In this document: one piece after another, positions 38,498 through 47,544 of the stretch
Layout of the letters: each line of letters begins with the position of its first letter
Position numbering within the stretch: position 1 is the first letter of the stretch
NCBI RefSeq assembly: GCF_001895045.1
Contig: NZ_BDAM01000002.1
Coordinates: forward strand, 124,001-188,000
DNA length: 64,000 nt
DNA from: Rhodococcus coprophilus NBRC 100603
GTDB taxonomy: Bacteria; Actinomycetota; Actinomycetes; Mycobacteriales; Mycobacteriaceae
Direction: 5' to 3'
The notes under the pieces: generated by a model
Told to the model about the DNA's origin: nothing
What the model saw: only the letters and a program-made list of their open reading frames with translations
The model's database searches: none
Position numbers and translations under genes: made by a program

Positions 38498-39808
38498 GTG
38501 ACAAGCCCCTGGCCACCCGAGCGGATCGCCGCCGTAGCACCCGAACCGTCCTCCATGACGGCTGCCCGCGGACTCGGGTCTGCGTGGAACGGCACCGGGC
38601 GGAACGACCGAGCACTCTGGGGCGAATGCCGGGGCCGGGGTACCGCCGTCTATCGCACCGCGATAGACCTCGACGGGCCCTCGTACCGATGCTCGTGCCC
38701 GAGCCGGAAGTTCCCATGCAAGCACGCGCTGGCGCTGCTCATGCGCTGGTCCGAGGGCGCGATAGCGGAGTCCGCACCGCCGGATTCCGTGACCGAATGG
38801 CTGGCCGCACGCACAGCCGAGGCGGCACCGGCGAACGAGGCTCCCGGCGAACCGGCCAAGACGCCCGACCCAGCCACTGTGCGACGCCGCGCGGAGCGCG
38901 CCGCTGCCGGTCTGGACGACCTGGATCGGTGGCTGACCGACCGGATCCGCAGCGGTCTCGGTTCCGTGGACCACAGCTGTTCGACGTACGACGACATGGC
39001 AGCGCGGATGGTCGACGCGCAGGTCCCGGGTATCGCGTCCGCTCTGCGCGGGCTCGCCGGCGTGGTGGCGACCGAGGTGGACTGGCCGGCGCGTGTCCTC
39101 GCCGAGTACGCCCGATTGCACCTGCTGGTGGTCGCCTACCGAAAGATCGACGACCTTCCCGGCCCGCTCGCACGCTCGGTGCACACCCACCTGGGATTTC
39201 CCACACGGGCCGACGACGTACGCTCCGAACCGGCCGTCCGCGACCGATGGCAGGTGCTCGCGACGCGCATCTCCGAAGACAGCCGCCTCTTCACGCGCAA
39301 GGTGTGGCTCCGCGGACGCGACACCGGACGCTGGGCGATCGTCCTCGATTTCGCCCACGGCACCGCCCGCTTCCCCGTCGAGACTCCCCCGCCGGGGATG
39401 CTCGTCGACGCGGACCTGCATTTCTATCCCGGTGCCGCACCGTTGCGCGCGCTCGCCGGCACGCGGCACTCCGTTCCCGAACCCTTCACCACGCTGCCGG
39501 CGTCGCTGCCCGGCACGGCGCCGGACTTCGACGCGGCCCTGGACGAGTACGCCCGCGTTCTGGGCGCCGACCCATGGATCCGCTCGTGGCCGATGCTGCT
39601 CGACAGCGTGGTCCCGGTCGAATCGAGCGGGGCCTGGCATCTCGTCGACCGGCACGGCCGCGCTCTGCCCCTCGGTGGGGAGGACGACACCCGGTGGCGA
39701 CTAGTAGCGGTCGCGGGTGGTCAGCCACTGACCGTGTGTGGCGACTGGGACGGCACCCGGCTGGCACCGGCGTCGTTGTTCACCGCGGGACAGGAGGTAT
39801 CCCTGTGA
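38498..39808 (+). CDS. SWIM zinc finger protein, first gene of a five-gene MoxR/VWA cassette
   Basis: A 436-residue protein with a SWIM zinc motif near the N-terminus: Cys65-x-Cys67, Cys74-x-His76 in YRCSCPSRKFPCKHALAL. SWIM fingers bind nucleic acid or protein. The remainder is rich in Ala, Arg and Asp with no known catalytic motif. It is the promoter-proximal gene of a cassette running to 45672, and its TGA overlaps the next start (GTGA). As first gene it probably gives the system its recognition or scaffold function, which is inference. Confidence 0.85.
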   Translation: MTSPWPPERIAAVAPEPSSMTAARGLGSAWNGTGRNDRALWGECRGRGTAVYRTAIDLDGPSYRCSCPSRKFPCKHALALLMRWSEGAIAESAPPDSVTEWLAARTAEAAPANEAPGEPAKTPDPATVRRRAERAAAGLDDLDRWLTDRIRSGLGSVDHSCSTYDDMAARMVDAQVPGIASALRGLAGVVATEVDWPARVLAEYARLHLLVVAYRKIDDLPGPLARSVHTHLGFPTRADDVRSEPAVRDRWQVLATRISEDSRLFTRKVWLRGRDTGRWAIVLDFAHGTARFPVETPPPGMLVDADLHFYPGAAPLRALAGTRHSVPEPFTTLPASLPGTAPDFDAALDEYARVLGADPWIRSWPMLLDSVVPVESSGAWHLVDRHGRALPLGGEDDTRWRLVAVAGGQPLTVCGDWDGTRLAPASLFTAGQEVSL

Positions 39809-41229
39809 CCGACACCTTCGAAACCCTTTCCACCGCAGCACTACTCGGGACGGCTCGGTCGGCGCCCGCACCGGCGACGCTACACACTTCCGACGCAGCG
39901 GCAGCGCTGACCGGCGATCCGGCGTCGCGTCTGCTCGCGGCGGCCGCTCTCGAGTCCGCCTTTCTCACCGCAGCGACGCTCCCGACGGTCCGGACGTTGC
40001 CGGAACCCGCTCCCGACGACGATCGCCTCACGCTTCCGGCTGCGGCGGCCGACCGGCTTCGGGGTCTGCTCGTCGTCCGGTCTCCGCTGCTACCCGAGTG
40101 GTTCGCGCTCGCCGAGCGGTTCCGGGCCCCGCACGAGATCGTGGTGGATCTGCTGTGGTTCGCCGCACCGGACACCCCGCACCGCAAACACCTCCTACGT
40201 CTCGCCGGTGTCCGCGGCCAGTGGGTCGCCGCACAGAACCCCGCGTGGTCCCACCTCGTCACCCCCGATCCGTCCGACGAGCGTCCCTGGTTGCACGGAT
40301 CTCCCCTGCAGCGCCGTCGGTGGTTCGCGGTGCTGCGCGCCTCGAACCCCCACGCCGCCACCGAAAGACTGACGGCGTCATGGTCGTCCGAGACGGCGGC
40401 GCAGCGAGGCGCGCTACTCGAACTGCTGGCCGACGGCCTCGGCGCGCACGACGAAGCCCTGCTCGAGCAAGCGCTCGACGACCGTAGCCGCAAGGTCCGC
40501 CCGGTTGCCCTGGACCTGCTGCGGCGTCTGCCCGACTCGGCTTTCGCCGCGAGGATGACCCGTCGGGTACGCGAGTGGACGCGCGTCGCCGGCGACGAAC
40601 TCGTCGTCGACGTACCGAACCGTCTCGACGGCGAAGCACTTCGGGACGGTGTCGACGACGGCGCCTCCCGGACCGGTGGGGAGAAGATGCGCCGGCTCAC
40701 CGCGGTCGCGTCGTCCGCCCCGCCGGCCGCGTGGCAGCACCTCGCACCGACCCCGGAGCAGATATTGGCGCTGCGCGTCGACGAACCCGTACGGGAGGCG
40801 CTCGACGCAGGCTGGACCGCGGCCGTCGCCGTACACCGCGACGGCGACTGGGCGCGCGCTTTCCTCCGCCGGGACGGCACCGCCGATACAGCCGTCGCGC
40901 AGGCCCTCCCCCGGCAGATGCTCGTCTCCCACCTGCTCGGGTCGTCCGGACGCGCATTGCTCGATCCCGCCTTGCTCGGGGCTCTCGCCGCGCCATGGCC
41001 TCGCGACCTGGCCGAGAAGGTCCTGATCGCCCTGTATCGCGAAGGGGGAACCGGTATCCGCTCGTTCCAGACGATCATCACCCTGATCGCGCACCGCGCA
41101 CCGTTCGAACTCACCGAACTGCTCGCCGACGCCGCCACCCGCACCGACCACCTCGACCGGCTGAATCTGTTCGCGACGGCCGCCGACACCCTGACCCTTC
41201 GCCGAACCCTTCACGAGGAGCTGAGTTGA
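39805..41229 (+). CDS. DUF5691 family protein
   Basis: A 474-residue soluble protein starting at a GTG that overlaps the SWIM gene stop. It is made almost entirely of helices, with HEAT-like pairs (TERLTASWSSETAAQRGALLELLADG, ALDDRSRKVRPVALDLLRRL) in the middle. The start MTDTFETLSTAALLGTARS and the gene neighbourhood match the DUF5691 family. A solenoid scaffold that holds substrate or partner proteins is plausible. The stop overlaps the MoxR gene start. Confidence 0.8.
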   Translation: MTDTFETLSTAALLGTARSAPAPATLHTSDAAAALTGDPASRLLAAAALESAFLTAATLPTVRTLPEPAPDDDRLTLPAAAADRLRGLLVVRSPLLPEWFALAERFRAPHEIVVDLLWFAAPDTPHRKHLLRLAGVRGQWVAAQNPAWSHLVTPDPSDERPWLHGSPLQRRRWFAVLRASNPHAATERLTASWSSETAAQRGALLELLADGLGAHDEALLEQALDDRSRKVRPVALDLLRRLPDSAFAARMTRRVREWTRVAGDELVVDVPNRLDGEALRDGVDDGASRTGGEKMRRLTAVASSAPPAAWQHLAPTPEQILALRVDEPVREALDAGWTAAVAVHRDGDWARAFLRRDGTADTAVAQALPRQMLVSHLLGSSGRALLDPALLGALAAPWPRDLAEKVLIALYREGGTGIRSFQTIITLIAHRAPFELTELLADAATRTDHLDRLNLFATAADTLTLRRTLHEELS

Positions 41230-42326
41230 CCGACGCCGCTACCGACCCCACGCTGCTGCGCCCCCACGCAGAGCAGCAGTACGCGCACGAACTGGCGGCG
41301 CTGGCGCGGCTCGACGACCGGCCGCGCCCTCCGTCCTGGCAGCTGTCGCCTTGGGCGGTCGTGACGTATCTGCTGGGCGGTGAACTGTCCGACGGCACCG
41401 TCGTCACCCCCAAATACGTCGGACCTCGCCGATTGATGGAGGTCGCGGTGGCGACCCTCGCCACCGACCGGGCCCTGCTGCTGCTCGGCGTTCCGGGTAC
41501 CGCCAAAACCTGGGTGTCGGAACATCTTTCCGCTGCGATCAGCGGTACGTCCACCCGCCTCGTCCAGGGCACAGCGGGCACATCCGAAGATGCCGTCCGC
41601 TACGGGTGGAACTATGCGCGGCTGCTCGCCGAAGGACCGTCCGCGGACGCGCTCGTCCCGTCGCCGATCATGACCGCGATGCGCGACGGTGCCATCGCCC
41701 GCATCGAAGAACTCACCCGGATCCCCGCGGACGTCCAGGACGCGCTGATCACGATCCTGTCCGAGAAGACCCTGCCCGTCGCCGAACTCGGGATCGAAGT
41801 GCAGGCGAACAAGGGTTTCAACGTGATCGCCACCGCCAACGATCGCGATCGGGGCGTCAACGAACTGTCCTCCGCGCTGCGACGACGATTCAACACCGTC
41901 GTGCTCCCGCTGCCCGCCAGCGAAGAGGACGAGGTCGCGATCGTGACCCGCCGCGTCGAACAACTCGGGAGCGCACTCGAACTCCCCGCTCTGCCCACTG
42001 CAGCCGACGAGATCCGGCGCGTGGTCACGGTGTTCCGGGAACTCCGCCAGGGCGTCACCACCGACGGGCGCACCAAGCTCAAGTCGCCGTCCGGCACCTT
42101 GTCGACCGCCGAAGCCATCTCCGTCGTCACCGGCGGGCTCGCGCTGTCGGCGCACTTCGGCGACGGCATCCTGCGTTCCGCGGACATCGCCGCCGGCATC
42201 CTCGGCTCGGTGGTGAAGGATCCGGTGGCCGACCGCGTGGTGTGGAGCGAATACCTCGAGGCCGTCGTGCGTGAGCGCCCCGAGTGGGCCGACTTCTACC
42301 GCGCATGCCGGGAGATCACCGGGTGA
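41226..42326 (+). CDS. MoxR-type AAA+ ATPase
   Basis: A 366-residue AAA+ protein of the MoxR/RavA class. Walker A is GVPGTAKT (residues 88-95), the Walker B region reads IARIEELTR (with Glu-Glu in place of the usual Asp-Glu), sensor 1 is VIATANDRDRG and the arginine finger region is SSALRRRFNTVVLPLP. The start is a TTG inside the preceding stop (TTGA); no better start exists. MoxR ATPases work with VWA proteins as chaperones or remodelling machines for metal-enzyme or membrane complexes, and a VWA gene closes this cassette. Confidence 0.92.
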   Translation: MTDAATDPTLLRPHAEQQYAHELAALARLDDRPRPPSWQLSPWAVVTYLLGGELSDGTVVTPKYVGPRRLMEVAVATLATDRALLLLGVPGTAKTWVSEHLSAAISGTSTRLVQGTAGTSEDAVRYGWNYARLLAEGPSADALVPSPIMTAMRDGAIARIEELTRIPADVQDALITILSEKTLPVAELGIEVQANKGFNVIATANDRDRGVNELSSALRRRFNTVVLPLPASEEDEVAIVTRRVEQLGSALELPALPTAADEIRRVVTVFRELRQGVTTDGRTKLKSPSGTLSTAEAISVVTGGLALSAHFGDGILRSADIAAGILGSVVKDPVADRVVWSEYLEAVVRERPEWADFYRACREITG

Positions 42327-44524
42327 CCGGCGACGCCGAGATCCGGGTATTCGGCATCCGGCACCACGGGCCGGGGTCGGCGCGCGCGATTGCGCGGGCG
42401 CTCGCCGAGTTCGAACCCGACACCGTTCTGATCGAGGGCCCGGCCGACGCCGATCCCTTCCTCGCCCTGGCCGCGTCCGACGACATGCAACCACCGGTCG
42501 CGCTGCTCGCGTACGTGCGCGACGAACCCGCACGGGCGGCCTTCTGGCCGTTCGCCGCGTTCTCGCCGGAGTGGCAGGCGCTGCGCTGGGCGATTCTGCA
42601 CGACGCCGATGTGCGGTTCTGCGATCTGCCGGCAGCGATCTCGCTGGCTGCGGAGCAGTCTCCGGAATCGGCGGAGCGCCCCGACCCGCTGGCGGCGCTC
42701 GCTTCTGCCGGGGGATACGACGACTTCGAGCAGTGGTGGGACGCAGTGATCGAACATGCGCGTCCCGGGGATGCAGAAGGCGCCGGAGCCGGAGCATTCG
42801 ACGAGATCACCGCGGCGATGGAGGTCTTGCGCGCCGACACCGACCTGGACGAGCACACCGCGCGCCGCGAGGCCCATATGCGTCAGGTGCTGCGCACCGC
42901 GGTCAAGGCCGGAGCCCGGAACATCGCGGTGGTGTGCGGCGCGATGCACGCGCCCGCGTTGACCGGTCCCCTCGGGCCCGCCGCGCCGGACGCGCGACTG
43001 CTCAGAGGACTTCCCAAGGTGAAGGCGGCGCTCACCTGGGTTCCGTGGACACATTCCCGGCTGTCGGCTGCGTCCGGCTACGGTGCCGGCATCACCTCAC
43101 CGGGCTGGTACGACCACCTGTTCACCTATCCCGACGACACCACCGCGCGCTGGTTCACCCGCGTCGCGCGGGTGCTGCGCGAGGAAGATCTGCCTGTATC
43201 GAGTGCGCACGTCATCGAAGCCACCCGGCTCGCCGACACGCTCGCGGTGCTGCGCGGTCGTGCCCTGCCCGGCTTGTCGGAAGCCGTAGAAGCCACGCGC
43301 GCGGTGCTGTGCGACGGCGACGATGTGCTGCTCGACCTCGTGGCACGCAAACTCGTGGTCGGAGAAGCGCTCGGAGCCGTTCCGGAGGACACCCCGACGG
43401 TTCCGCTCGACGCCGACCTGCAGGCGCGCTCGAAAACCCTTCGGCTCAAACGTGCCCCGATCGCCAAGAAGCTGGATCTCGACCTCCGTAAGGACCTCGA
43501 TCTGCAACGATCCCGCCTGTTGCATCGGCTGTCCCTACTCGGAATCGAGTGGGCGCTGCCGGCCGAGAGCGCGGTGCGGTCCACCGGAACGTTCCGCGAA
43601 ACCTGGTCGCTGCAATGGGATCCGGAACTGTCGGTGGCAATCGTGGAAGCTTCCCGTTGGGGTACCACCGTCGAGGCCGCTGCCTCCGCGACCGTCCTCG
43701 ACCGTGCCCGGAAGCCGGGCACCACACTCGGTGAGGTCACCGACCTCCTCGAACAGGCGCTCCTGGCAGACCTCCGCGACGCGGTGCCGCACCTGGTCAC
43801 CGCCATCGACGCCGCTGCCGCTCTCGATCATGATGTGCTGCACCTGATGTCGGCGCTGCCCGCGCTGATCCGCACCGTGCGGTACGGCGACGTGCGCGGC
43901 ACCGACCTGACCTCGCTCGCGCATGTCGCCGACGCGGTGCTCGCCCGTGTCTGTGCGGGCCTGCCGTCTGCCGTCACCGGCCTCGACAGCGACGCCGCCG
44001 ATGCGATCCGACGTGCCGTCGACGACGTGCACACGGCGCTGGCGTTGCGCGACGACCCCGACGCGGCCGGCCGGTGGCTCGACACCCTCGCCTCGGTGTG
44101 CGACCGCGACGACGTCGACGGCGTACTGACGGGCAGAACCGTGCGGATGCTCCGCGACGTGGGCAGATTCGACGAGCACGCCACCGGCGTCCGCGTCGCC
44201 CGAGCCCTGTCCGTCGGGTCCGCCCCCGCGGCGAAGGCGCGCTGGATCGACGGGTTCGTCGGCGGCGGCGGGCTGCTGCTGGTGCACGACCGCGGGTTGC
44301 TGTCGCTGATCGACTCCTGGGTGTCGGGGCTCCGCGCCGAGGATTTCGTCGACGTCCTGCCGGTGCTGCGTCGCACGTTCGGGTCGTTTGCGCACGGGGA
44401 ACGCACGTTGCTCGGCCGTGCCGTTCGAGGGGGTTCCGAGCACCGCGCGACGGCGGCACTCGAACCTGCGCGCGGGCACCGCGCGCTCACGGCAACGGCA
44501 CTGATCCTGGGGGTACCCGTATGA
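42323..44524 (+). CDS. DUF5682 family protein with TraB/TIKI/EreA-like motifs
   Basis: A 733-residue protein starting at a GTG that overlaps the MoxR stop. The first 215 residues contain FGIRHHGPGSARAIA (10-24), TVLIEGPAD (34-42), ARREAHMRQVL (180-190) and VVCGAMHAPAL (203-213). The order and spacing resemble the TraB/TIKI/erythromycin-esterase superfamily: GxxH, a beta-strand Glu, an RxxxM helix and a final GAxH. If so, it may be a metal-dependent protease or hydrolase. The remaining 500 residues are helical with no known motif. This comparison is mine and is inference; the family is otherwise uncharacterised. Confidence 0.8.
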   Translation: MTGDAEIRVFGIRHHGPGSARAIARALAEFEPDTVLIEGPADADPFLALAASDDMQPPVALLAYVRDEPARAAFWPFAAFSPEWQALRWAILHDADVRFCDLPAAISLAAEQSPESAERPDPLAALASAGGYDDFEQWWDAVIEHARPGDAEGAGAGAFDEITAAMEVLRADTDLDEHTARREAHMRQVLRTAVKAGARNIAVVCGAMHAPALTGPLGPAAPDARLLRGLPKVKAALTWVPWTHSRLSAASGYGAGITSPGWYDHLFTYPDDTTARWFTRVARVLREEDLPVSSAHVIEATRLADTLAVLRGRALPGLSEAVEATRAVLCDGDDVLLDLVARKLVVGEALGAVPEDTPTVPLDADLQARSKTLRLKRAPIAKKLDLDLRKDLDLQRSRLLHRLSLLGIEWALPAESAVRSTGTFRETWSLQWDPELSVAIVEASRWGTTVEAAASATVLDRARKPGTTLGEVTDLLEQALLADLRDAVPHLVTAIDAAAALDHDVLHLMSALPALIRTVRYGDVRGTDLTSLAHVADAVLARVCAGLPSAVTGLDSDAADAIRRAVDDVHTALALRDDPDAAGRWLDTLASVCDRDDVDGVLTGRTVRMLRDVGRFDEHATGVRVARALSVGSAPAAKARWIDGFVGGGGLLLVHDRGLLSLIDSWVSGLRAEDFVDVLPVLRRTFGSFAHGERTLLGRAVRGGSEHRATAALEPARGHRALTATALILGVPV

Positions 44525-45672
44525 CAACGGAGTTCGACGAGCGGATGCGGCGCTGGCGTCTGCTGCTCGGCGATGCCGCCGAGGAGTCCACCACCTCGCT
44601 GGGTGCCGGAAGCGACGCGGCGATGGATGGAGCGCTCGCCGCGCTGTACGACACGGACGCAGACGGAACGACGGGCCCGCGCAGCGGCGGACTCGGCGCC
44701 TCGGCGCCGAAGGTCGCGCGGTGGCTCGGTGACATCCGCACGTACTTTCCCACGTCGGTCGTGCAGGTGATGCAACGCGACGCGGTCGACCGACTCGGTC
44801 TCGATCAGCTTCTGCTCGAACCGGAACTGCTCGACGCCGTCGAACCCGACGTGCACCTCGTGGGCACCCTGCTCAGCCTGAACAAGGTGATGCCCGAAAC
44901 CACGAGGGCCACAGCACGGACGGTGGTGGCGAAGGTGGTCCGGCAGGTCGAGGAACGCATCGCGCAGCGCACCCGGACTGCGGTGACCGGAGCGCTCAAC
45001 CGGTCGGCTCGCACCTCGAATCCGAAGCCTCGCGACATCGACTGGCACCGCACGATCCGCGCGAATCTTGCGCACTACCAACCCGAATACCGCACGGTGG
45101 TCCCGGAACGCCTCGTCGGATTCGGGCGGCGCTCGCAGGCGGTGCAACGGGATGTCGTACTCGCGGTGGACCAGTCGGGATCGATGGCGTCGAGCGTGGT
45201 GTATGCGTCGGTCTTCGCCGCGGTGCTCGCCTCGATGCAGGCGTTGCGCACGTCCCTCGTCGTGTTCGACACCTCCGTCGTGGATCTCACGGACAAGCTC
45301 ACCGATCCTGTCGACGTCCTGTTCGGCACCCAGCTCGGTGGGGGCACCGACATCAATCGGGCGATCGCCTACAGCCGGTCGCTGATCACGCGGCCCACCG
45401 ACTCGTTGTTCGTGCTGATCTCGGATCTCTACGAGGGCGGAATCCGTACCGAGATGCTCGCCCGGGTGCGCGAGATGCTCGCCGCCGGGGTACAGGTCGT
45501 CGTGCTCCTCGCGCTGTCGGACGACGGGGCGCCGTCGTTCGATCGGGACAACGCAGCCGCGCTTGCCGCTCTGGGTGTGCCGGCGTTCGCGTGCACTCCC
45601 GAACGGTTCCCGGACCTGCTGGCACTTGCGCTCGAACGTGGCGATGTCGGGCGCTGGGCACAATCGGTGTAG
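44521..45672 (+). CDS. VWA domain protein, partner of the MoxR ATPase
   Basis: A 383-residue protein whose C-terminal half is a von Willebrand A domain. The metal-ion-dependent adhesion site is Asp217-x-Ser219-x-Ser221 in VLAVDQSGSM, with GGGTDINRAI and LFVLISDLYEGG supplying the remaining ligands. The N-terminal 200 residues are a helical domain (RMRRWRLLLGDAAEES through TVVPERLVGFG) typical of CoxE/YehP-like VWA proteins that pair with MoxR. Its ATG overlaps the DUF5682 stop. It is the last gene of the cassette and is followed by an intergenic gap. Confidence 0.92.
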   Translation: MTTEFDERMRRWRLLLGDAAEESTTSLGAGSDAAMDGALAALYDTDADGTTGPRSGGLGASAPKVARWLGDIRTYFPTSVVQVMQRDAVDRLGLDQLLLEPELLDAVEPDVHLVGTLLSLNKVMPETTRATARTVVAKVVRQVEERIAQRTRTAVTGALNRSARTSNPKPRDIDWHRTIRANLAHYQPEYRTVVPERLVGFGRRSQAVQRDVVLAVDQSGSMASSVVYASVFAAVLASMQALRTSLVVFDTSVVDLTDKLTDPVDVLFGTQLGGGTDINRAIAYSRSLITRPTDSLFVLISDLYEGGIRTEMLARVREMLAAGVQVVVLLALSDDGAPSFDRDNAAALAALGVPAFACTPERFPDLLALALERGDVGRWAQSV

Positions 45673-45720
45673 TTCGTCTGCCGAGATGTGGTGCCGGGCC
45701 ACGAGCCGTTTTCGCGGGTA

Positions 45721-45734
45721 TTAGGATTACCTAA
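45721..45734 (+). promoter_or_regulatory. Iron-box-like palindrome before the siderophore-binding protein gene
   Basis: TTAGGATTACCTAA is a perfect inverted repeat of TTAGG arms with a 4-nt centre and continues as TTAGGATTACCTAACC. It resembles the core of DtxR/IdeR boxes and sits 42 nt before the GTG of an iron-type binding protein. Control by iron is therefore likely. Confidence 0.6.
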
Positions 45735-45775
45735 CCGGCACGCGACGTGCACCGGCAAGCGAATCGAGGACATCT

Positions 45776-46756
45776 GTGAAACTCCGACTTATGGCGCTGG
45801 CCGCCGCCACCACGCTCGCCGTGGGTGCGTGCGGCTCGACCGACGACGGTTCGGCCGAAGAGACGGGCAGCAACGGAACCGGCGCCTTCCCCGCCACCAT
45901 CGAGACGATGTTCGGGTCCGTGACCGTCGAATCACAACCCGAGCGCGTCGTCGCCCTCGGCTGGGGCGACGCGGAGACCGCGCTGGCGCTCGGTGTGCAG
46001 CCCGTCGGCGCGAGCGACTGGCTGGCATTCGGCGAAGACGGAGTCGGTCCGTGGGTTCAAGAGGGCTACGCGGAGTCTCCCGAGATCATCGGCACCGTCG
46101 ATCCGTCCTTCGAGAAGATCGCCGCGTTGGCACCCGATCTCATCCTCGACACCGCCAGTGCGGGTGATCAGGGCCGGTACGACACGCTTTCCGCGATCGC
46201 CACGACCGTCGGCCCTCCCGAAGGTGCCACCGCGTACCTGACGCCGCGCGACGAGCAGATCTCCATGGTGGCGTCCGCGCTCGGCGTGCCCGACAAGGGT
46301 GCCGAGGTCGTCGCGGACATCGACGAACAGTTCGCCACCGCGGCCGCGGAGCATCCGGAGTTCGCCGGCAAGACCGTCACCGTCGCGGCGTACACCTCGG
46401 ACGGGTGGGGCGCCTACGTTTCCGGCGACGCGCGCGTCCAGTTCCTGCAGGATCTCGGGTTCGTCAACAACCCGGCGGTGGAAGCCGTCGAGGCGGACAG
46501 CTTCTTCATCCCGATCTCGAACGAGAACCTCGGCATGCTCGACGCCGACCTGCTGATTGTGCTGCCCATCTACGTGGAGACCTCCGAGGTCACCGACAAC
46601 CCGTTGTTCCAGCAGATTCCGGCCGTGCAGGACGGACGGTTCCTCGTCCTCGACAGCGGCAGCGACATCGCCAACGCCATCTCGCTGAACTCGGCGCTGT
46701 CGATTCCGTTCGCGCTCGAGCAGTTGGTCCCGCTGCTCAGCGAGCGCGTCGGCTGA
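45776..46756 (+). CDS. Siderophore-binding lipoprotein of an ABC transporter (FecB/FhuD type)
   Basis: A 326-residue periplasmic-binding-protein-like lipoprotein. The signal ends in VGAC (lipobox Cys19), then a Gly/Ser/Asp-rich linker leads to PERVVALGWGDAETALALGVQPVGAS, the start of the class III (helical backbone) binding fold. IAALAPDLILDTA is the conserved mid-domain strand. It should capture ferric siderophores at the cell surface. No permease or ATPase is nearby. The upstream iron box and GAGGA ribosome site support iron-regulated expression as a single gene. Confidence 0.9.
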   Translation: MKLRLMALAAATTLAVGACGSTDDGSAEETGSNGTGAFPATIETMFGSVTVESQPERVVALGWGDAETALALGVQPVGASDWLAFGEDGVGPWVQEGYAESPEIIGTVDPSFEKIAALAPDLILDTASAGDQGRYDTLSAIATTVGPPEGATAYLTPRDEQISMVASALGVPDKGAEVVADIDEQFATAAAEHPEFAGKTVTVAAYTSDGWGAYVSGDARVQFLQDLGFVNNPAVEAVEADSFFIPISNENLGMLDADLLIVLPIYVETSEVTDNPLFQQIPAVQDGRFLVLDSGSDIANAISLNSALSIPFALEQLVPLLSERVG

Positions 46757-46781
46757 CGACCGGCGTACGCACCCGGGCCGG

Positions 46782-47543
46782 TCAGCGCCGGAACAGCTTG
46801 TTGCCCAGCCACACCACCGGGTCGTAGCGGCGTCCGGCCACCCGTTCCTTCATCGGAATGATGGCGTTGTCGGTGATGTGGATGTACTCGGGGCACACCT
46901 CGGTGCAGCATTTGGTGATGTTGCACAGGCCGAGTCCGGCTTCGTCCTGAGCGAGATCGCGCCGGTCCGCGACGTCCAGTGGATGCATGTCGAGTTCGGC
47001 GAGGCGGATGAAGAACCGGGGTCCCGCGAACGCGGGACGGTTCTCCTCGTGGTCGCGCGTCACGTGACATACGTTCTGGCACAGGAAGCATTCGATGCAT
47101 TTGCGGAACTCCTGCGACCGTTCCACATCGACCTGCTGCATGCGGTACTCCCCCGGAGCGAGATCCGGGGGAGGCGCGAATGCGGGGATCTCCCGTGCCT
47201 TGGCGTAGTTGCCCGACACGTCGGTGACGAGATCACGGATGACGGGGAAGCCCCGCAACGGTGTGACCACGATCGGCTCGTCCGTCTCGAAGAGCGACAT
47301 GCGGCTCATGCACGTCAGGCGCGGACGGCCGTTGATCTCCGCCGAGCACGAACCACATTTGCCTGCTTTGCAGTTCCACCGCACCGCGAGATCCGGCACC
47401 TGGGTTGCCTGCAACCGGTGGAGGATGTCGAGAACCACCTCGCCCTCGTTGACCCGCACCGAATACTCCTGCAGTTCCCCACCGTCGCGGTCCCCGCGCC
47501 AGATCCTGAACTCGGCGGTGTAGCCCTGGTCGCTCTCGGCCAT
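46782..47543 (-). CDS. sdhB: Succinate dehydrogenase/fumarate reductase iron-sulfur subunit
   Basis: A 253-residue electron-transfer subunit. The [2Fe-2S] ligands lie in CKAGKCGSC with the distal LTC, and the [4Fe-4S] and [3Fe-4S] ligands in CIECFLCQNVC and CNITKCCTEVCP. It passes electrons from the flavoprotein subunit to the quinone site. Gene order (small protein, membrane subunit, flavoprotein, iron-sulfur) is that of the mycobacterial Sdh1 cluster (Rv0250c-Rv0247c as I recall). The ATG is one base from the flavoprotein stop. Confidence 0.95.
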   Translation of the reverse strand: MAESDQGYTAEFRIWRGDRDGGELQEYSVRVNEGEVVLDILHRLQATQVPDLAVRWNCKAGKCGSCSAEINGRPRLTCMSRMSLFETDEPIVVTPLRGFPVIRDLVTDVSGNYAKAREIPAFAPPPDLAPGEYRMQQVDVERSQEFRKCIECFLCQNVCHVTRDHEENRPAFAGPRFFIRLAELDMHPLDVADRRDLAQDEAGLGLCNITKCCTEVCPEYIHITDNAIIPMKERVAGRRYDPVVWLGNKLFRR

Positions 47544-47544
47544 C

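Noticed and set aside
37763-39655. Minus-strand open frame of 630 codons
   Set aside because: It is antisense to bioQ and the SWIM gene, and has a Gly/Arg/Val-rich composition without domains.
43828-45702. Minus-strand open frame of 624 codons opposite the VWA gene
   Set aside because: The plus-strand frame carries the MIDAS motif and coupled starts. This one is an antisense shadow.
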